Source of the DNA: SHZI01 sp963698405
Lineage (GTDB): Bacteria; Pseudomonadota; Gammaproteobacteria; Steroidobacterales; GCA-2729495
Direction of reading: 5' to 3'
Length of the DNA: 64,000 bases
NCBI GenBank assembly: GCA_963698405.1
Contig: CAVOQT010000004.1
Location: 47,309-111,308, forward strand
In this document: one piece after another, positions 1 to 7,857 of the stretch
Position numbering within the stretch: the stretch's first letter is position 1
Layout of the letters: each line of letters opens with the position of its first letter
Translations under genes and position numbers: made by a program
The notes under the pieces: model-generated
Told to the model about the DNA's origin: nothing
The model's database searches: none
What the model saw: only the letters and a program-made list of their open reading frames with translations

Positions 1-127
1 GCCGGTGCCAGTGCTTTCGGCGGCGCTCTATTCGCGCTTTGAGTCACGCAGCGAGGCCGAGTTTGCCAACCGCCTGCTGTCGGCGATGCGCTACCAGTTT
101 GGTGGCCACAAGGAACCCGGCAAGTGA
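1..127 (+). CDS. gnd: 6-phosphogluconate dehydrogenase, C-terminal end (partial)
   Basis: Only the last 41 codons lie in the window (reading from base 2, stop TGA at 125-127). The visible tail contains ALYSRFESR and ends with MRYQFGGHKEPGK, which matches the C-terminus of decarboxylating 6-phosphogluconate dehydrogenases, where an R-x-QFGGH motif contributes to the substrate site. The enzyme oxidises 6-phosphogluconate to ribulose 5-phosphate. The stop overlaps the GTG start of zwf by four bases (GTGA), so the two are translationally coupled, and pgl follows: an oxidative pentose-phosphate operon. The family call rests on a short tail, but the context supports it strongly. Confidence 0.85.
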   Translation, partial: PVPVLSAALYSRFESRSEAEFANRLLSAMRYQFGGHKEPGK

Positions 128-1522
128 CGGAACGATCTGATGCGGTAGTACTGCTTGGTGCGACAGGCGATCTTGCTCATCGCAAGATCTATCCGGCACT
201 GGCCGCGATGGTCAAACGCGGGTCATTGGATGTCCCGGTGATCGGCGTGGCGCGCTCCGGTTGGGGCCTGGAGCAGTTCCGGGATCGTGTCCGCGACAGC
301 CTGGAAAAACGCACCGGTGATGCCGGCTCTCCAGCTGCCGGCAAGTTGATCGAGCAGTTGCGTTACGTGGATGGCGACTACCAGTCGCCGGAAACCTTTG
401 CGCGTCTCAAGGAGGCGCTCAATGGTGCGAAGCGCCCGCTGTTCTATCTGGCAATTCCGCCCAGCCTGTTTGGGCCGGTGGTCAAGTTGCTGGGCGAGTC
501 AGGCTGTGCCGAGAATGCCCGCGTGGTCGTCGAGAAACCCTTCGGTCGTGATTTCGCCTCGGCCAAAGAACTCAACCGGACGCTGCATCAGGTCTTTGAC
601 GAGCCTTCGATCTTCCGTATCGATCATTTTCTGGGCAAGGAGCCGGTGCAGAACCTGCTGTATTTCCGCTTTGCCAACTCCTTCCTCGAACCGATCTGGA
701 ACCGCAATTACGTCGAAAGCGTGCAGATCACCATGGCGGAGAAGATTGGCGTGGAAGGTCGCGGCAAGTTCTACGAGGAGGTTGGTGCGATACGCGATGT
801 CGTGCAGAATCACCTTGCTCGAAGTGGTGGCCAGCCTGGCGATGGATCCGCCGGTGGGCTACTGGGGTGAGGCGCAGCGTGACGAGCGCATCAAGGTGCT
901 GCGCGCGATCAGCCCGTTTTCCGGGCAGAGTCTGGTGCGTGGACAGTACCGCGGATATCGCGGCGATACCGGTGTGGCGCCGGATTCTGAGGTTGAAACC
1001 TACGCAGCGATGCAACTCCATCTGAATTCGTGGCGCTGGCAGGGCGTGCCCTTCTTCATCCGTGCCGGCAAGTCGCTGCCGGTCACAGCCACCGAGGTGA
1101 TGGTGATTCTCAAGGCGCCACCGCAGCAGGTGTTCGATGAACCGGTGCCGCCGCAATCGAATTACTTCCGTTTCCGTCTGGGCCCGGATCAGGTGGCGAT
1201 TGCAGCCGGCGCACGCACCAAGTCGCCGGGCGAGCGAATGGCTGGCGAGGAGGTGGAGCTCTACGTCTGCAATTCGACCAGCGAGGCGAAGGAAGCCTAT
1301 GAACGACTGATCGGCGATGCGATGGGCGGCGATGCGACCCTGTTTGCGCGTGAGGACAGCGTGGAAGCGGCCTGGGCGATCTGCGATCCGATCATCAATA
1401 CCGGTGGACCGGTGTATCGCTACGAGCCGGGTAGCTGGGGTCCGCGCGAGGCCGACCGCATGGTTGCGGCATCCGGTGGCTGGTACAACCCCAGCCAGAA
1501 CGGGATCGGCCGCGGCAGCTAG
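124..1522 (+). pseudogene. zwf: glucose-6-phosphate 1-dehydrogenase, frameshifted
   Basis: The enzyme oxidises glucose 6-phosphate to 6-phosphogluconolactone with NAD(P)+. The N-terminal part has the nucleotide-binding motif GATGDLAHRK (about residues 12-21) and the catalytic motif RIDHFLGKE (residues 165-173). The frame is lost after VVQNHL, near base 815: the sequence reads CACCTTGCTCGAAG where CACCTGCTCGAAG would continue the family sequence as HLLEVVASLAMDPP. The remaining C-terminal half (GYWGEAQRDERIKVL, FIRAGKSLPVTATEV, ending NGIGRGS) is intact in the +1 frame up to 1522. With one T removed the protein would be 465 residues, near the usual 480-500. The start is GTG at 124, overlapping the gnd stop. 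It is either a real recent frameshift or a one-base sequence error; intact flanking genes of the same pathway favour error or very recent loss. Confidence 0.85.
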
Positions 1523-1545
1523 CCGCGCGGTTCCGGAAGGCAGGC

Positions 1546-2298
1546 ATGCGGCTGGAAGTCGAAAAGACCGTGGAGGAGGCGGCGGCTCTGGCTGCACGAC
1601 TCATCGCCACGGTGCTCGGTATCGGTATCGCCCGCCGTACGCGTGCGACGCTGGCTTTGAGTGGCGGCAGTTCACCCGTGCCGATGTTGCGTGAACTGGT
1701 ACGGCAGCCGCTGGACTGGACGGCGATTCATGTTTACCAGGTTGATGAGCGTGTTGTGGCACGCGGCGAAGCGGCGCGAAACCTCACCAGAATCGAAGAG
1801 CTGCTGGTTGCCAATGGCCCCCTGCCGCACCGCAATCTGCATCCGATGTGGGTCGACCGAGCCGATCTGCTTAGCTCTGCGGCTGAGTACGCTACCGAGC
1901 TCGAACAGCTGGCTGGTACGCCCGCGGTTCTAGATGCAGTACACCTGGGGCTGGGAACGGACGGGCACACGGCTTCGTTGTTTGGCGGCGATGCTGCCCT
2001 GAAGGTGAAAGACCGGGCAGTTGCGCTTACCGGCGAGCACCATGGTTACACGCGCATGACGCTGACCCTGCCGGTGATCAACCGCGCGCGCAGCATCATC
2101 TGGTTCGTTACGGGTGCTGACAAGGCAGGCGTGCTCGCTGACCTCTACGCCGGTGGGGCACCATTCCCGGCTGCTCGCGTCGCACGGGTACGCGCGGTAA
2201 TCGTCGCTGACAGTGCAGCTGCGAAGGATGCCGGAGCCCCGAAACGACGACGCACAAAAGCGAAGTCGAAAGTAGTGCCGCTGCGCCGTCGTTCCTGA
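1546..2298 (+). CDS. pgl: 6-phosphogluconolactonase
   Basis: It hydrolyses 6-phosphogluconolactone to 6-phosphogluconate, the step between Zwf and Gnd. Family signatures are visible: LALSGGSSP (about residues 37-45), VYQVDERVV (64-72) and the active-site region LGLGTDGHTASLFGGD (about 135-150) holding the conserved His. At 250 residues it is slightly longer than the usual 230-240 because of a strongly basic C-terminal tail (RRRTKAKSK...RRRS), which is not part of the catalytic fold. The ATG lies 24 bases after the zwf stop with an AAGG element just upstream. Third gene of the gnd-zwf-pgl operon. Confidence 0.93.
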   Translation: MRLEVEKTVEEAAALAARLIATVLGIGIARRTRATLALSGGSSPVPMLRELVRQPLDWTAIHVYQVDERVVARGEAARNLTRIEELLVANGPLPHRNLHPMWVDRADLLSSAAEYATELEQLAGTPAVLDAVHLGLGTDGHTASLFGGDAALKVKDRAVALTGEHHGYTRMTLTLPVINRARSIIWFVTGADKAGVLADLYAGGAPFPAARVARVRAVIVADSAAAKDAGAPKRRRTKAKSKVVPLRRRS

Positions 2299-2327
2299 GT
2301 CTTGATCGGCGACACTGACGTACCTGC

Positions 2328-3212
2328 ATGAACACTCCCACCTGTCTCATTACCGGCGCCACCGATGGCATCGGCAAGGCCACTGCGCAGGCGCTGGCGG
2401 AACGGGGCGTGCGGGTGATCCTGCACGGCCGCAATCCAGACAAGCTCGAGGCCACCGTCGAGCAGCTCCGTGCCGCTACCGGCAATGAGTCGTTGTCTGC
2501 TGTGCTGGCGGATTTCACATCCCTCGCCGAGGTGGCGGCGCTTGCTGATCGGGTTCGTACGGACTTTCCCGGACTCAATGTGCTTGTAAACAATGCCGGG
2601 CTTCTCACCGATCACTGGCAGCCAAGTGCTGATGGTTTCGAGATGACTTTTGCGGTGAACTATCTCGCGCCATTCCTGCTGACGCTTTGCCTGCTGGATA
2701 CCCTAAGGGGTAACGCGCCGGGCCGCATCGTGAATGTCGCATCGACGGCAATGGGTGGTGGAAAGGTCGATTTCGCCAACCTTGAGCTCAAGCATGCATT
2801 CGATGGTTGGCAGGCCTATGCCAACAGTAAGCTGATGAACGTGTTATTCAGTCATCACCTGGCCGGCCAGCTGGCCGGCAGCGGGATCGTAAGTAACTCT
2901 CTCTGTCCGGGGCTGATTGATACGAATTTCTTTCACACCAGCACGATCTTTGACGGCGGTGGCTATGAGCGCCTGAAACCCGGCATGCGACCGCCGCTGG
3001 AGGGCGCGCTGGTGCCTTTGTATCTGGCGACCGATCCGGAAGCGGAGCAGATCAATGGCGCTTTCTATATCCGCCAGGGGCGTGACGGCCGGTGCGCTGT
3101 GCCCCTCAATTGGGACCGGGCATCGGCGGCGGAATTGTGGGCGAAAAGCCTGGCCGCCGTGGGGCAATGGCTCGCGTCAACCGCTCACCAGCCGGCGCAA
3201 AGGTTCTGGTAA
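2328..3212 (+). CDS. short-chain dehydrogenase/reductase (SDR), retinol-dehydrogenase-like
   Basis: A 294-residue Rossmann-fold oxidoreductase. Classical SDR signatures are present: TGATDGIG (about residues 9-16) for the cofactor, NNAG (about 88-91), a Ser in the strand VNVASTA, and the catalytic pair YANSK (about 164-168). The Arg after the second beta strand (HGRNPDK) suggests NADP(H) preference. The overall pattern resembles the retinol dehydrogenase / WW-domain oxidoreductase subgroup, but the substrate cannot be read from sequence. The last 36 bases run antisense through the 3' end of a decayed thioesterase gene, so the C-terminal residues may be an extension into that relic. It starts 30 bases after pgl and may be cotranscribed with it. 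Confidence 0.85.
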   Translation: MNTPTCLITGATDGIGKATAQALAERGVRVILHGRNPDKLEATVEQLRAATGNESLSAVLADFTSLAEVAALADRVRTDFPGLNVLVNNAGLLTDHWQPSADGFEMTFAVNYLAPFLLTLCLLDTLRGNAPGRIVNVASTAMGGGKVDFANLELKHAFDGWQAYANSKLMNVLFSHHLAGQLAGSGIVSNSLCPGLIDTNFFHTSTIFDGGGYERLKPGMRPPLEGALVPLYLATDPEAEQINGAFYIRQGRDGRCAVPLNWDRASAAELWAKSLAAVGQWLASTAHQPAQRFW

Positions 3213-3463
3213 CGGTACTGACTTGCCGCTGGTGGGGTTGATCCATACTACTTTGGCGGTTCCTTCTGCATATAGCAGCTGATCGTCTTCCCGGCGCTTC
3301 TTGTCGCACGTTGCAGCGATAGCCGATCGTCTCCAGCCACTCAACGCGTGCCTGCTCCATGTGGCGAAAATAGACCGTGTTATTTGACGTGTTCGTAGGC
3401 ATCCATGTCACCCCAGCGAATCGCCATATGGCTGACGTGAAGCAACTTGCGGGGGTGGCTCAT
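3177..3463 (-). pseudogene. acyl-CoA thioesterase (hotdog, 4HBT family) remnant
   Basis: On the minus strand an ATG at 3463 opens a frame with AIRWGDMDAY, the start of 4-hydroxybenzoyl-CoA-thioesterase-type hotdog proteins. The frame breaks at the run of three T (plus strand 3383-3385): one base fewer would give HVNNTVYFRHMEQARVEWLE, the family's next segment. After ETIGYR the sequence jumps to a third frame encoding LYAEGTAKVVWINPTSGKSV and stops at 3177-3179, which is the family's C-terminal strand. Roughly 40-60 residues between the two parts are missing. The gene therefore carries one insertion and one internal deletion and cannot make a functional enzyme. It overlaps the SDR 3' end antisense. 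Confidence 0.75.
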
Positions 3464-3533
3464 GTTTCGCTGACAGAGCGAGAGTAGCGGGTACCCGGAT
3501 GGGGCCGCTTGCGATGCAAAGACTGTGCTGGAT

Positions 3534-4316
3534 CTATACGGCTGCTCGACGCCGGACGGCCGCCCGGCCCATCAGCAGACCGATGCCCGACAGGAGTCCC
3601 CACACACTGGCGGGCAGGGGTACGGCGTTGATCTGTGGCGTGACAGTGATGACGAAGTCCTTCTTGGCGATAAAGGCCACGCTCCCAGCCTCGCTGATCG
3701 CGATCAGCGAGTTGTCGATGACGATATCGGCAAGCGTCACCACATCGGCCTCGCCAAAGCCCCTGTCCATCAGGCCCTGGCTCAGGTTGATCGCCAAACC
3801 GGCAGTCCACGCGGTCAGAAATTCGCTGCCGCTACTCAGGTCATCCGTGAAGTAACTGACTTCAGAAACGGTGAAGGGTGTAATAGCGACCTCGTTGACT
3901 TCGCTGACGGTGACAAACATTCGCGCACCGCCGATAACGCTGGTGCCAGCGGTGCCGTTGCCGATCAGCGTGTAGTCACCGAATTCACGAAGGCCGATCT
4001 GGCGAAAGCCCCAGGATACCGGGCCGGTACTTTCGATACGGAAATTCAGCTGACCATCAGTGATGTCAGCCTGCCCGGAGGTTGCACTTGCAGTGAACGA
4101 TGTCGGATTGAAATCCAGGCCAACGGAGAAGGCCGAGGGACTGCCGAACAGTGGAACCGCATCGGTGCCTGACGATTCGATGATATTCGTGAAGGCGAGC
4201 GGTAGCGCCTGCAGGTTGCCGTAGTTGATTGCAGCGGCCCCGGCAGTCGTGGATGCGGCAATGCCCAGCAATGTGCAGATGCTGGCAAACAGGATACTGC
4301 GGGCAAATGGGCGCAT
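3534..4316 (-). CDS. PEP-CTERM (VPLPA-type) sorted exported protein
   Basis: A 260-residue exported protein with no recognisable enzymatic domain. It has an N-terminal signal peptide (MRPFARSILFASICTLLGIA, then AGAAA, about residues 1-28) and a Ser/Thr/Gly-rich body. The C-terminus has the full exosortase sorting architecture: VPLPASVWGLLSGIGLLMG, a hydrophobic helix and a basic end RRRAAV. Such proteins are cut by an exosortase and delivered to the surface or exopolysaccharide; no exosortase gene lies in this window. The ATG has a clear GAAGGAG site 7 bases upstream. It stands alone between convergent or unrelated neighbours. Confidence 0.85.
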   Translation of the reverse strand: MRPFARSILFASICTLLGIAASTTAGAAAINYGNLQALPLAFTNIIESSGTDAVPLFGSPSAFSVGLDFNPTSFTASATSGQADITDGQLNFRIESTGPVSWGFRQIGLREFGDYTLIGNGTAGTSVIGGARMFVTVSEVNEVAITPFTVSEVSYFTDDLSSGSEFLTAWTAGLAINLSQGLMDRGFGEADVVTLADIVIDNSLIAISEAGSVAFIAKKDFVITVTPQINAVPLPASVWGLLSGIGLLMGRAAVRRRAAV

Positions 4317-4494
4317 GGTGCTCTCCTTCGCAGGGGGGTATTTGTTTTCGGATAGGCCCGGCGAAACATCAGCTTAGTCCTCTTTTTCGTCGGGTGGAAG
4401 GCCCGGGCCGATTTCAGGCTCGCTTTGTTTCCGCAGGGTAGGGACCGAGCGTGAGCGGTAGTCCGACCGCGACCTCATCCTGACAGAGACGGGA

Positions 4495-4983
4495 CTAAGG
4501 CTTGCGAAGCTCCAGTGCGCGTGGTCGGCCATCGGCGGTGGCCTGATACCAGACCGTGTGGTCGTCTTTGACTGCCCGCCATGCGGCGAGCGGGTTGGCT
4601 GTTTCGATCTGGAAGCTGTCAAAGCCGCAGCGTTGCATGTAGTTGAGTTGTTCCTGCAGCACGTCACCGATGGCGCGCAGCTCACCACTGTAGGCAAAGC
4701 GTTCGCGCAGCATGCGTGCATGCGTGTAAGCGCGGCCATCGCGGAATTTCGGAAACTCCAGGGCCACGACGGCAAAGTGGCTGAGATCGGCAGCAATCAG
4801 CGCTGGTGGCTGGTCGCTCTGCAGGCAAATACCGAGTGGCTGTCCACTCGCCAGCAGTGCCTTACGCTGGTGCTGCCACTGTTCCAGACTGACCAGCACA
4901 GCCTGGTCAGCGGGAGCTGTTTCAAGTGCCCGCGCATCGAGATAGATGTCGTCGATGAGTTGACCGTTGCGGATCAGGGCCAT
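4495..4983 (-). CDS. DUF934 protein, sulfite reductase partner
   Basis: About 162 residues, matching the DUF934 family that is usually encoded next to CysI-type sulfite reductases; its exact role is not established. Recognisable are FPKFRDGRAYTHARMLRERF and RCGFDSFQI, the conserved core of the family. The ATG at 4983 shares its first base with the last base of the cysI stop (TGATG), indicating translational coupling; a GTG three bases earlier (4986) is the alternative start. It is the last gene of the operon DUF2849-cysI-DUF934. Likely an accessory factor for sulfite reduction, inferred from genome context only. Confidence 0.88.
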   Translation of the reverse strand: MALIRNGQLIDDIYLDARALETAPADQAVLVSLEQWQHQRKALLASGQPLGICLQSDQPPALIAADLSHFAVVALEFPKFRDGRAYTHARMLRERFAYSGELRAIGDVLQEQLNYMQRCGFDSFQIETANPLAAWRAVKDDHTVWYQATADGRPRALELRKP

Positions 4984-6665
4984 CACGCCACCTCGCGCCG
5001 GTGTGCGGTGCTGTCGCCATAGACCGCTTCCCGGAACGGGTCGATGCCGACACGACGATAGGTGTCGAGGAAGCGTTCGCCATCAGTTCGCAAGCTCTTG
5101 TAACGCGCGACCAGTGCCTCGATGGCCGCGGGCACCTCCGCTGCGGGAATGCCGCGGCCCAGCCGGTCGCCCAGTGCGGCGTCTTCTGCCGATGAGCCGC
5201 CGAGTGTCAACTGGTAGAACTCCTGGCCATTTTTCTCCACGCCGAGAATGCCAATGTGTCCCACATGATGATGGCCGCAGGCGTTCATGCAGCCGGAGAT
5301 ATTGATGGTCAGCTCGCCGATGTCCTGCAAGGCAGCAGCATCCACGAAGTGCTTGCTGATGTCCTGTGCGACCGGAATCGCCCGGGCGTTGGCGAGTGAG
5401 CAGAAATCAAGTCCGGGGCAGGCGATGATATCGGTCAGTGTGCCCACGTTCGGAGTCGCCAGCGACAGGCTGGCAAGTTCTGTCCAGAGTGCGTACAGGT
5501 CTTTCTGCCGGACATCCGTGAAGACCAGATTCTGCCGGTGCGATACCCGCAGTTCACCGAGACTGAAGCGGTCTGCCAGATCTGCGACGCGGTCCATCTG
5601 GTCGGCGGTCAGGTCGCCGGGTGCGATGCCGGGTGACTTCAGCGACAGATTGACGATCGCGTAGCCGGGGCTTCGGTGTTCGATGATATTGGCGCTATAC
5701 CATGCACCAAATGCCGGCTCTGCCTTGCGCTGCTTGCTCAGTGAATCGGTCTCGTCAGGCAGGGTCTCCCAGACTGGTGGCTGGAAGTAGGCAGTAATTC
5801 GTGCAATTTCTGCTGGATCAACGCTGAGCAGGGGACTGGCCTTGATCTGCGCCCATTCCTCATCGACCAGGCGGCGGAACTCGTCGATACCGAGTGCGTT
5901 CACCTGAATCTTGATGCGTGCCTTGTTCGGGTTGTCGCGCCGGCCACCGAGGTTGTAGATGCGCAATATCGCTTCGAGGTAGGAAAACAGATCTTCCTTG
6001 GCCAGCCAGTCACGGATGGTGAGACCGACGTAGGGCGTGCGTCCCTGTCCGCCCCCCACGATGACTTCGAAGCCGATCACGCCGTCGGCATTGCGCCGCA
6101 GATAGAGGCCGACATCATGGAACTTGACGGCGGCACGGTCACTGGCTGCGCCCGTGACGGCGATCTTGAACTTGCGCGGCAGATAGCCGAACTCCGGATG
6201 CAGTATCGACCATTGCCTGATCAACTCGCACCACGGCCGCGGGTCTTCAATCTCGTCCTGCGCCCGCCCGGCAAACTGGTCTGCGGTGATATTGCGTACG
6301 CAGTTGCCAGAGGACTGCATGGTGTTCATTTCGACCTCGGCGAGCTCCGCCAGGACATCCGGTGCTTCATCCAGCCTGATCCAGTTGAACTGGATGTTCT
6401 GGCGGGTGGTGAAGTGACCAAAATCCCGGTCGTAACGACGGGCAATAACCGCAAGCTTGCGCAATTGCCGTGATGACAGGCAACCGTAGGGCACGTTGAT
6501 GCGCAGCATGTAGGCGTGCAGCTGCAGATACAGACCGTTGGGCAGCCGCAGCGGCTTGAACTGGTCCTCGGTGATATCGCCTGCCAGGCGTCGTTGTACC
6601 TGGCGCCTGAAGGTCGCAACGCGCTCGGCTACCAGAGTGTGATCGAATTCGTCGTAGCGATACAT
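4983..6665 (-). CDS. cysI: sulfite reductase (ferredoxin/NADPH hemoprotein), nitrite/sulfite reductase family
   Basis: A 560-residue siroheme and [4Fe-4S] enzyme that reduces sulfite to sulfide in assimilatory sulfur metabolism. The two cluster/siroheme cysteine pairs are visible: CPGLDFC (about residues 424-430) and SGCMNACGHHH (about 463-473). N-terminal ferredoxin-like motifs include HAYMLRINVPYG, and FTTRQNIQFNWI supplies anion-binding residues. The DUF2849/DUF934 neighbours argue for sulfite rather than nitrite as the substrate. The ATG follows the upstream stop codon directly (TAGATG), with a GGA element before it. No separate flavoprotein subunit gene (cysJ) is seen here, so the electron donor is unknown. 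Confidence 0.93.
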   Translation of the reverse strand: MYRYDEFDHTLVAERVATFRRQVQRRLAGDITEDQFKPLRLPNGLYLQLHAYMLRINVPYGCLSSRQLRKLAVIARRYDRDFGHFTTRQNIQFNWIRLDEAPDVLAELAEVEMNTMQSSGNCVRNITADQFAGRAQDEIEDPRPWCELIRQWSILHPEFGYLPRKFKIAVTGAASDRAAVKFHDVGLYLRRNADGVIGFEVIVGGGQGRTPYVGLTIRDWLAKEDLFSYLEAILRIYNLGGRRDNPNKARIKIQVNALGIDEFRRLVDEEWAQIKASPLLSVDPAEIARITAYFQPPVWETLPDETDSLSKQRKAEPAFGAWYSANIIEHRSPGYAIVNLSLKSPGIAPGDLTADQMDRVADLADRFSLGELRVSHRQNLVFTDVRQKDLYALWTELASLSLATPNVGTLTDIIACPGLDFCSLANARAIPVAQDISKHFVDAAALQDIGELTINISGCMNACGHHHVGHIGILGVEKNGQEFYQLTLGGSSAEDAALGDRLGRGIPAAEVPAAIEALVARYKSLRTDGERFLDTYRRVGIDPFREAVYGDSTAHRREVA

Positions 6666-7004
6666 CTATCGGCATTCCTGAAGCTGCTGACCTCGTGCCA
6701 GACTCAGATGGCTCTTGGTTGCGAGGTCGGTACGCACTGTCGGCCCGCCTGCGCGGATGGACTCGCGCCAGTCAGTCGGCCGGCGTTTACCGTCCCTGAT
6801 TTCGACGGCGATCAGATAGGCCTCCACCACCTGGTTTTCAGCCTCGGCTGTGCGGCCGACAAGCAACAGGCTTTCGCTCTCATCCTTGCTGGTTGCCAGG
6901 ATTCCGAGCTGCAGATCTTCCACCCATTGCTTGCCGGTGGCGAGGAAGACCACGCGCCCGTCAGACAGGCGACTGGCGACGAGCATTTGTCCCATGGGTT
7001 GCAT
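6666..7004 (-). CDS. DUF2849 protein, sulfite reductase operon
   Basis: A 112-residue soluble protein of the DUF2849 family, which is characteristically encoded immediately upstream of cysI. The family pattern appears as SRLSDGRVVFLATGKQWVED near the N-terminus and VEAYLIAVEIRDG in the middle. No catalytic residues are known. Its stop codon directly abuts the cysI start, so the two are almost certainly cotranslated. The first ATG (7004) is used here; ATGs at 6995 and 6986 are alternatives because no strong Shine-Dalgarno is visible. First gene of the operon, so the promoter should lie in 7005-7125. Confidence 0.85.
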   Translation of the reverse strand: MQPMGQMLVASRLSDGRVVFLATGKQWVEDLQLGILATSKDESESLLLVGRTAEAENQVVEAYLIAVEIRDGKRRPTDWRESIRAGGPTVRTDLATKSHLSLARGQQLQECR

Positions 7005-7125
7005 GCAGGAGAACCGCTGGCTGAATTCAGGCTGATCAGCTTAGCCACGGGTGTGGTGAGGGGTTAGACAAATTACTTAGATGTATATGCCCGGGGAATC
7101 CCGGCCGTGCGCCGCAGCAAATCCG

Positions 7126-7287
7126 CTAGGGTGGTGGCTCGCGGCGGTTGCGCCGGCGTCGGAGGAGTTCTGCAAGTATCGGCAGGAAGGGTAGCAGCGC
7201 GCCAAAGAGTACGACGGTCCAGTGTATATAGAGGCCGGTCAGCACCAGGAACAGACCGAGTGCGATCAGCCAGAACCAGCCCGTCAA
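7126..7287 (-). CDS. putative 53-residue membrane protein
   Basis: A short open frame on the minus strand with a TTG start at 7287 and TAG stop at 7126-7128. The predicted product begins TGWFWLIALGLFLVLTGLY, continues IHWTVVLFGALLPFLPILAE and ends in a cluster LLRRRRNRREPPP. This gives two hydrophobic helices separated by a short turn and a strongly basic cytoplasmic end following the positive-inside rule, which chance reading frames rarely do. No ATG or GTG occurs before the upstream in-frame stop, and the ribosome site (GGACGGGA) is weak and about 10 bases away. Function unknown. A 12-base perfect inverted repeat lies just upstream. Confidence 0.42.
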   Translation of the reverse strand: MTGWFWLIALGLFLVLTGLYIHWTVVLFGALLPFLPILAELLRRRRNRREPPP

Positions 7288-7319
7288 GCTAGTGATCCCG
7301 TCCGGTAGAGCGAAGAAAT

Positions 7320-7354
7320 CCGGTCCCGGTCATGTGGGGCAAGACCGGGACCGG
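7320..7354. repeat. perfect 12-bp inverted repeat (stem-loop)
   Basis: CCGGTCCCGGTC at 7320-7331 and its exact reverse complement at 7343-7354 flank an 11-base loop. The stem is very GC-rich. Neither side has a T tract, so it is not a standard intrinsic terminator. It lies in the gap between the putative small membrane protein (minus strand) and the Cys-rich gene (plus strand) and could be an operator or an RNA structure in either leader. Confidence 0.6.
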
Positions 7355-7515
7355 GCCGAGGGTAATTGGAAGCCTGGAGGCACTGTCCGCTCCCTTGGCT
7401 ATTTCTGTATACATCATTATGTCTGGTAATCATTCACCCAAACGGATGATTTTCGTGCGATTTTGCCCGCCATCAGCCGTGATTGTAGCTTGAAGGCGTC
7501 AGTTACAATCCGACC

Positions 7516-7836
7516 ATGCCGTCTGATACCTCCAAAGAACTGCATTGCTGGCGTTGCGGAGCGTCCCTGGCAGCGCTGGCTCTGCCGCTGGGCAGAACTG
7601 AGGAATGCGCGGCCTGCCGCAGCCCGCTACACGTCTGTCGGCTCTGTCGTTTTTATGACCGGTCGCGGCCGAAGCAATGTCGTGAAGATGATGCCGAGGA
7701 GGTGCGCGAGAAAGAGCGGCCGAACTTCTGTGATTATTTCAAGCCGTACGCAGGTGCCTATGATGTGCAGCGGGCATCGGTTGAGCGGGCTGCGGTGGAT
7801 GCGGCTGCTGCATTGTTCGGGCCGAAGAAGACCTAA
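7516..7836 (+). CDS. small cysteine-rich protein, predicted zinc-binding
   Basis: A 106-residue hydrophilic protein with eight cysteines: three CxxC pairs (residues 11/14, 31/34, 41/44) plus Cys55 and Cys72. The spacing fits two four-cysteine metal sites. Conserved-looking segments are LHVCRLCRFYD and ERPNFCDYF. I recall similar uncharacterised proteins in other proteobacteria, but no function is known to me. It has no signal peptide or membrane segment, so it is probably cytoplasmic. It precedes the YihY-type gene by 21 bases and is likely cotranscribed with it. The start has only a weak ribosome site. Confidence 0.75.
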   Translation: MPSDTSKELHCWRCGASLAALALPLGRTEECAACRSPLHVCRLCRFYDRSRPKQCREDDAEEVREKERPNFCDYFKPYAGAYDVQRASVERAAVDAAAALFGPKKT

Positions 7837-7857
7837 GGGCCCGGGCAGAATCCGGTT

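Noticed and set aside
815..816. Programmed ribosomal frameshift in zwf
   Set aside because: No slippery heptamer or downstream pseudoknot is seen and zwf is not known to use recoding; one inserted base is the simpler explanation.
7107..7292. 61-codon frame on the plus strand
   Set aside because: Arg/Ser-rich composition with no hydrophobic or domain pattern; the opposite strand has a plausible membrane protein.
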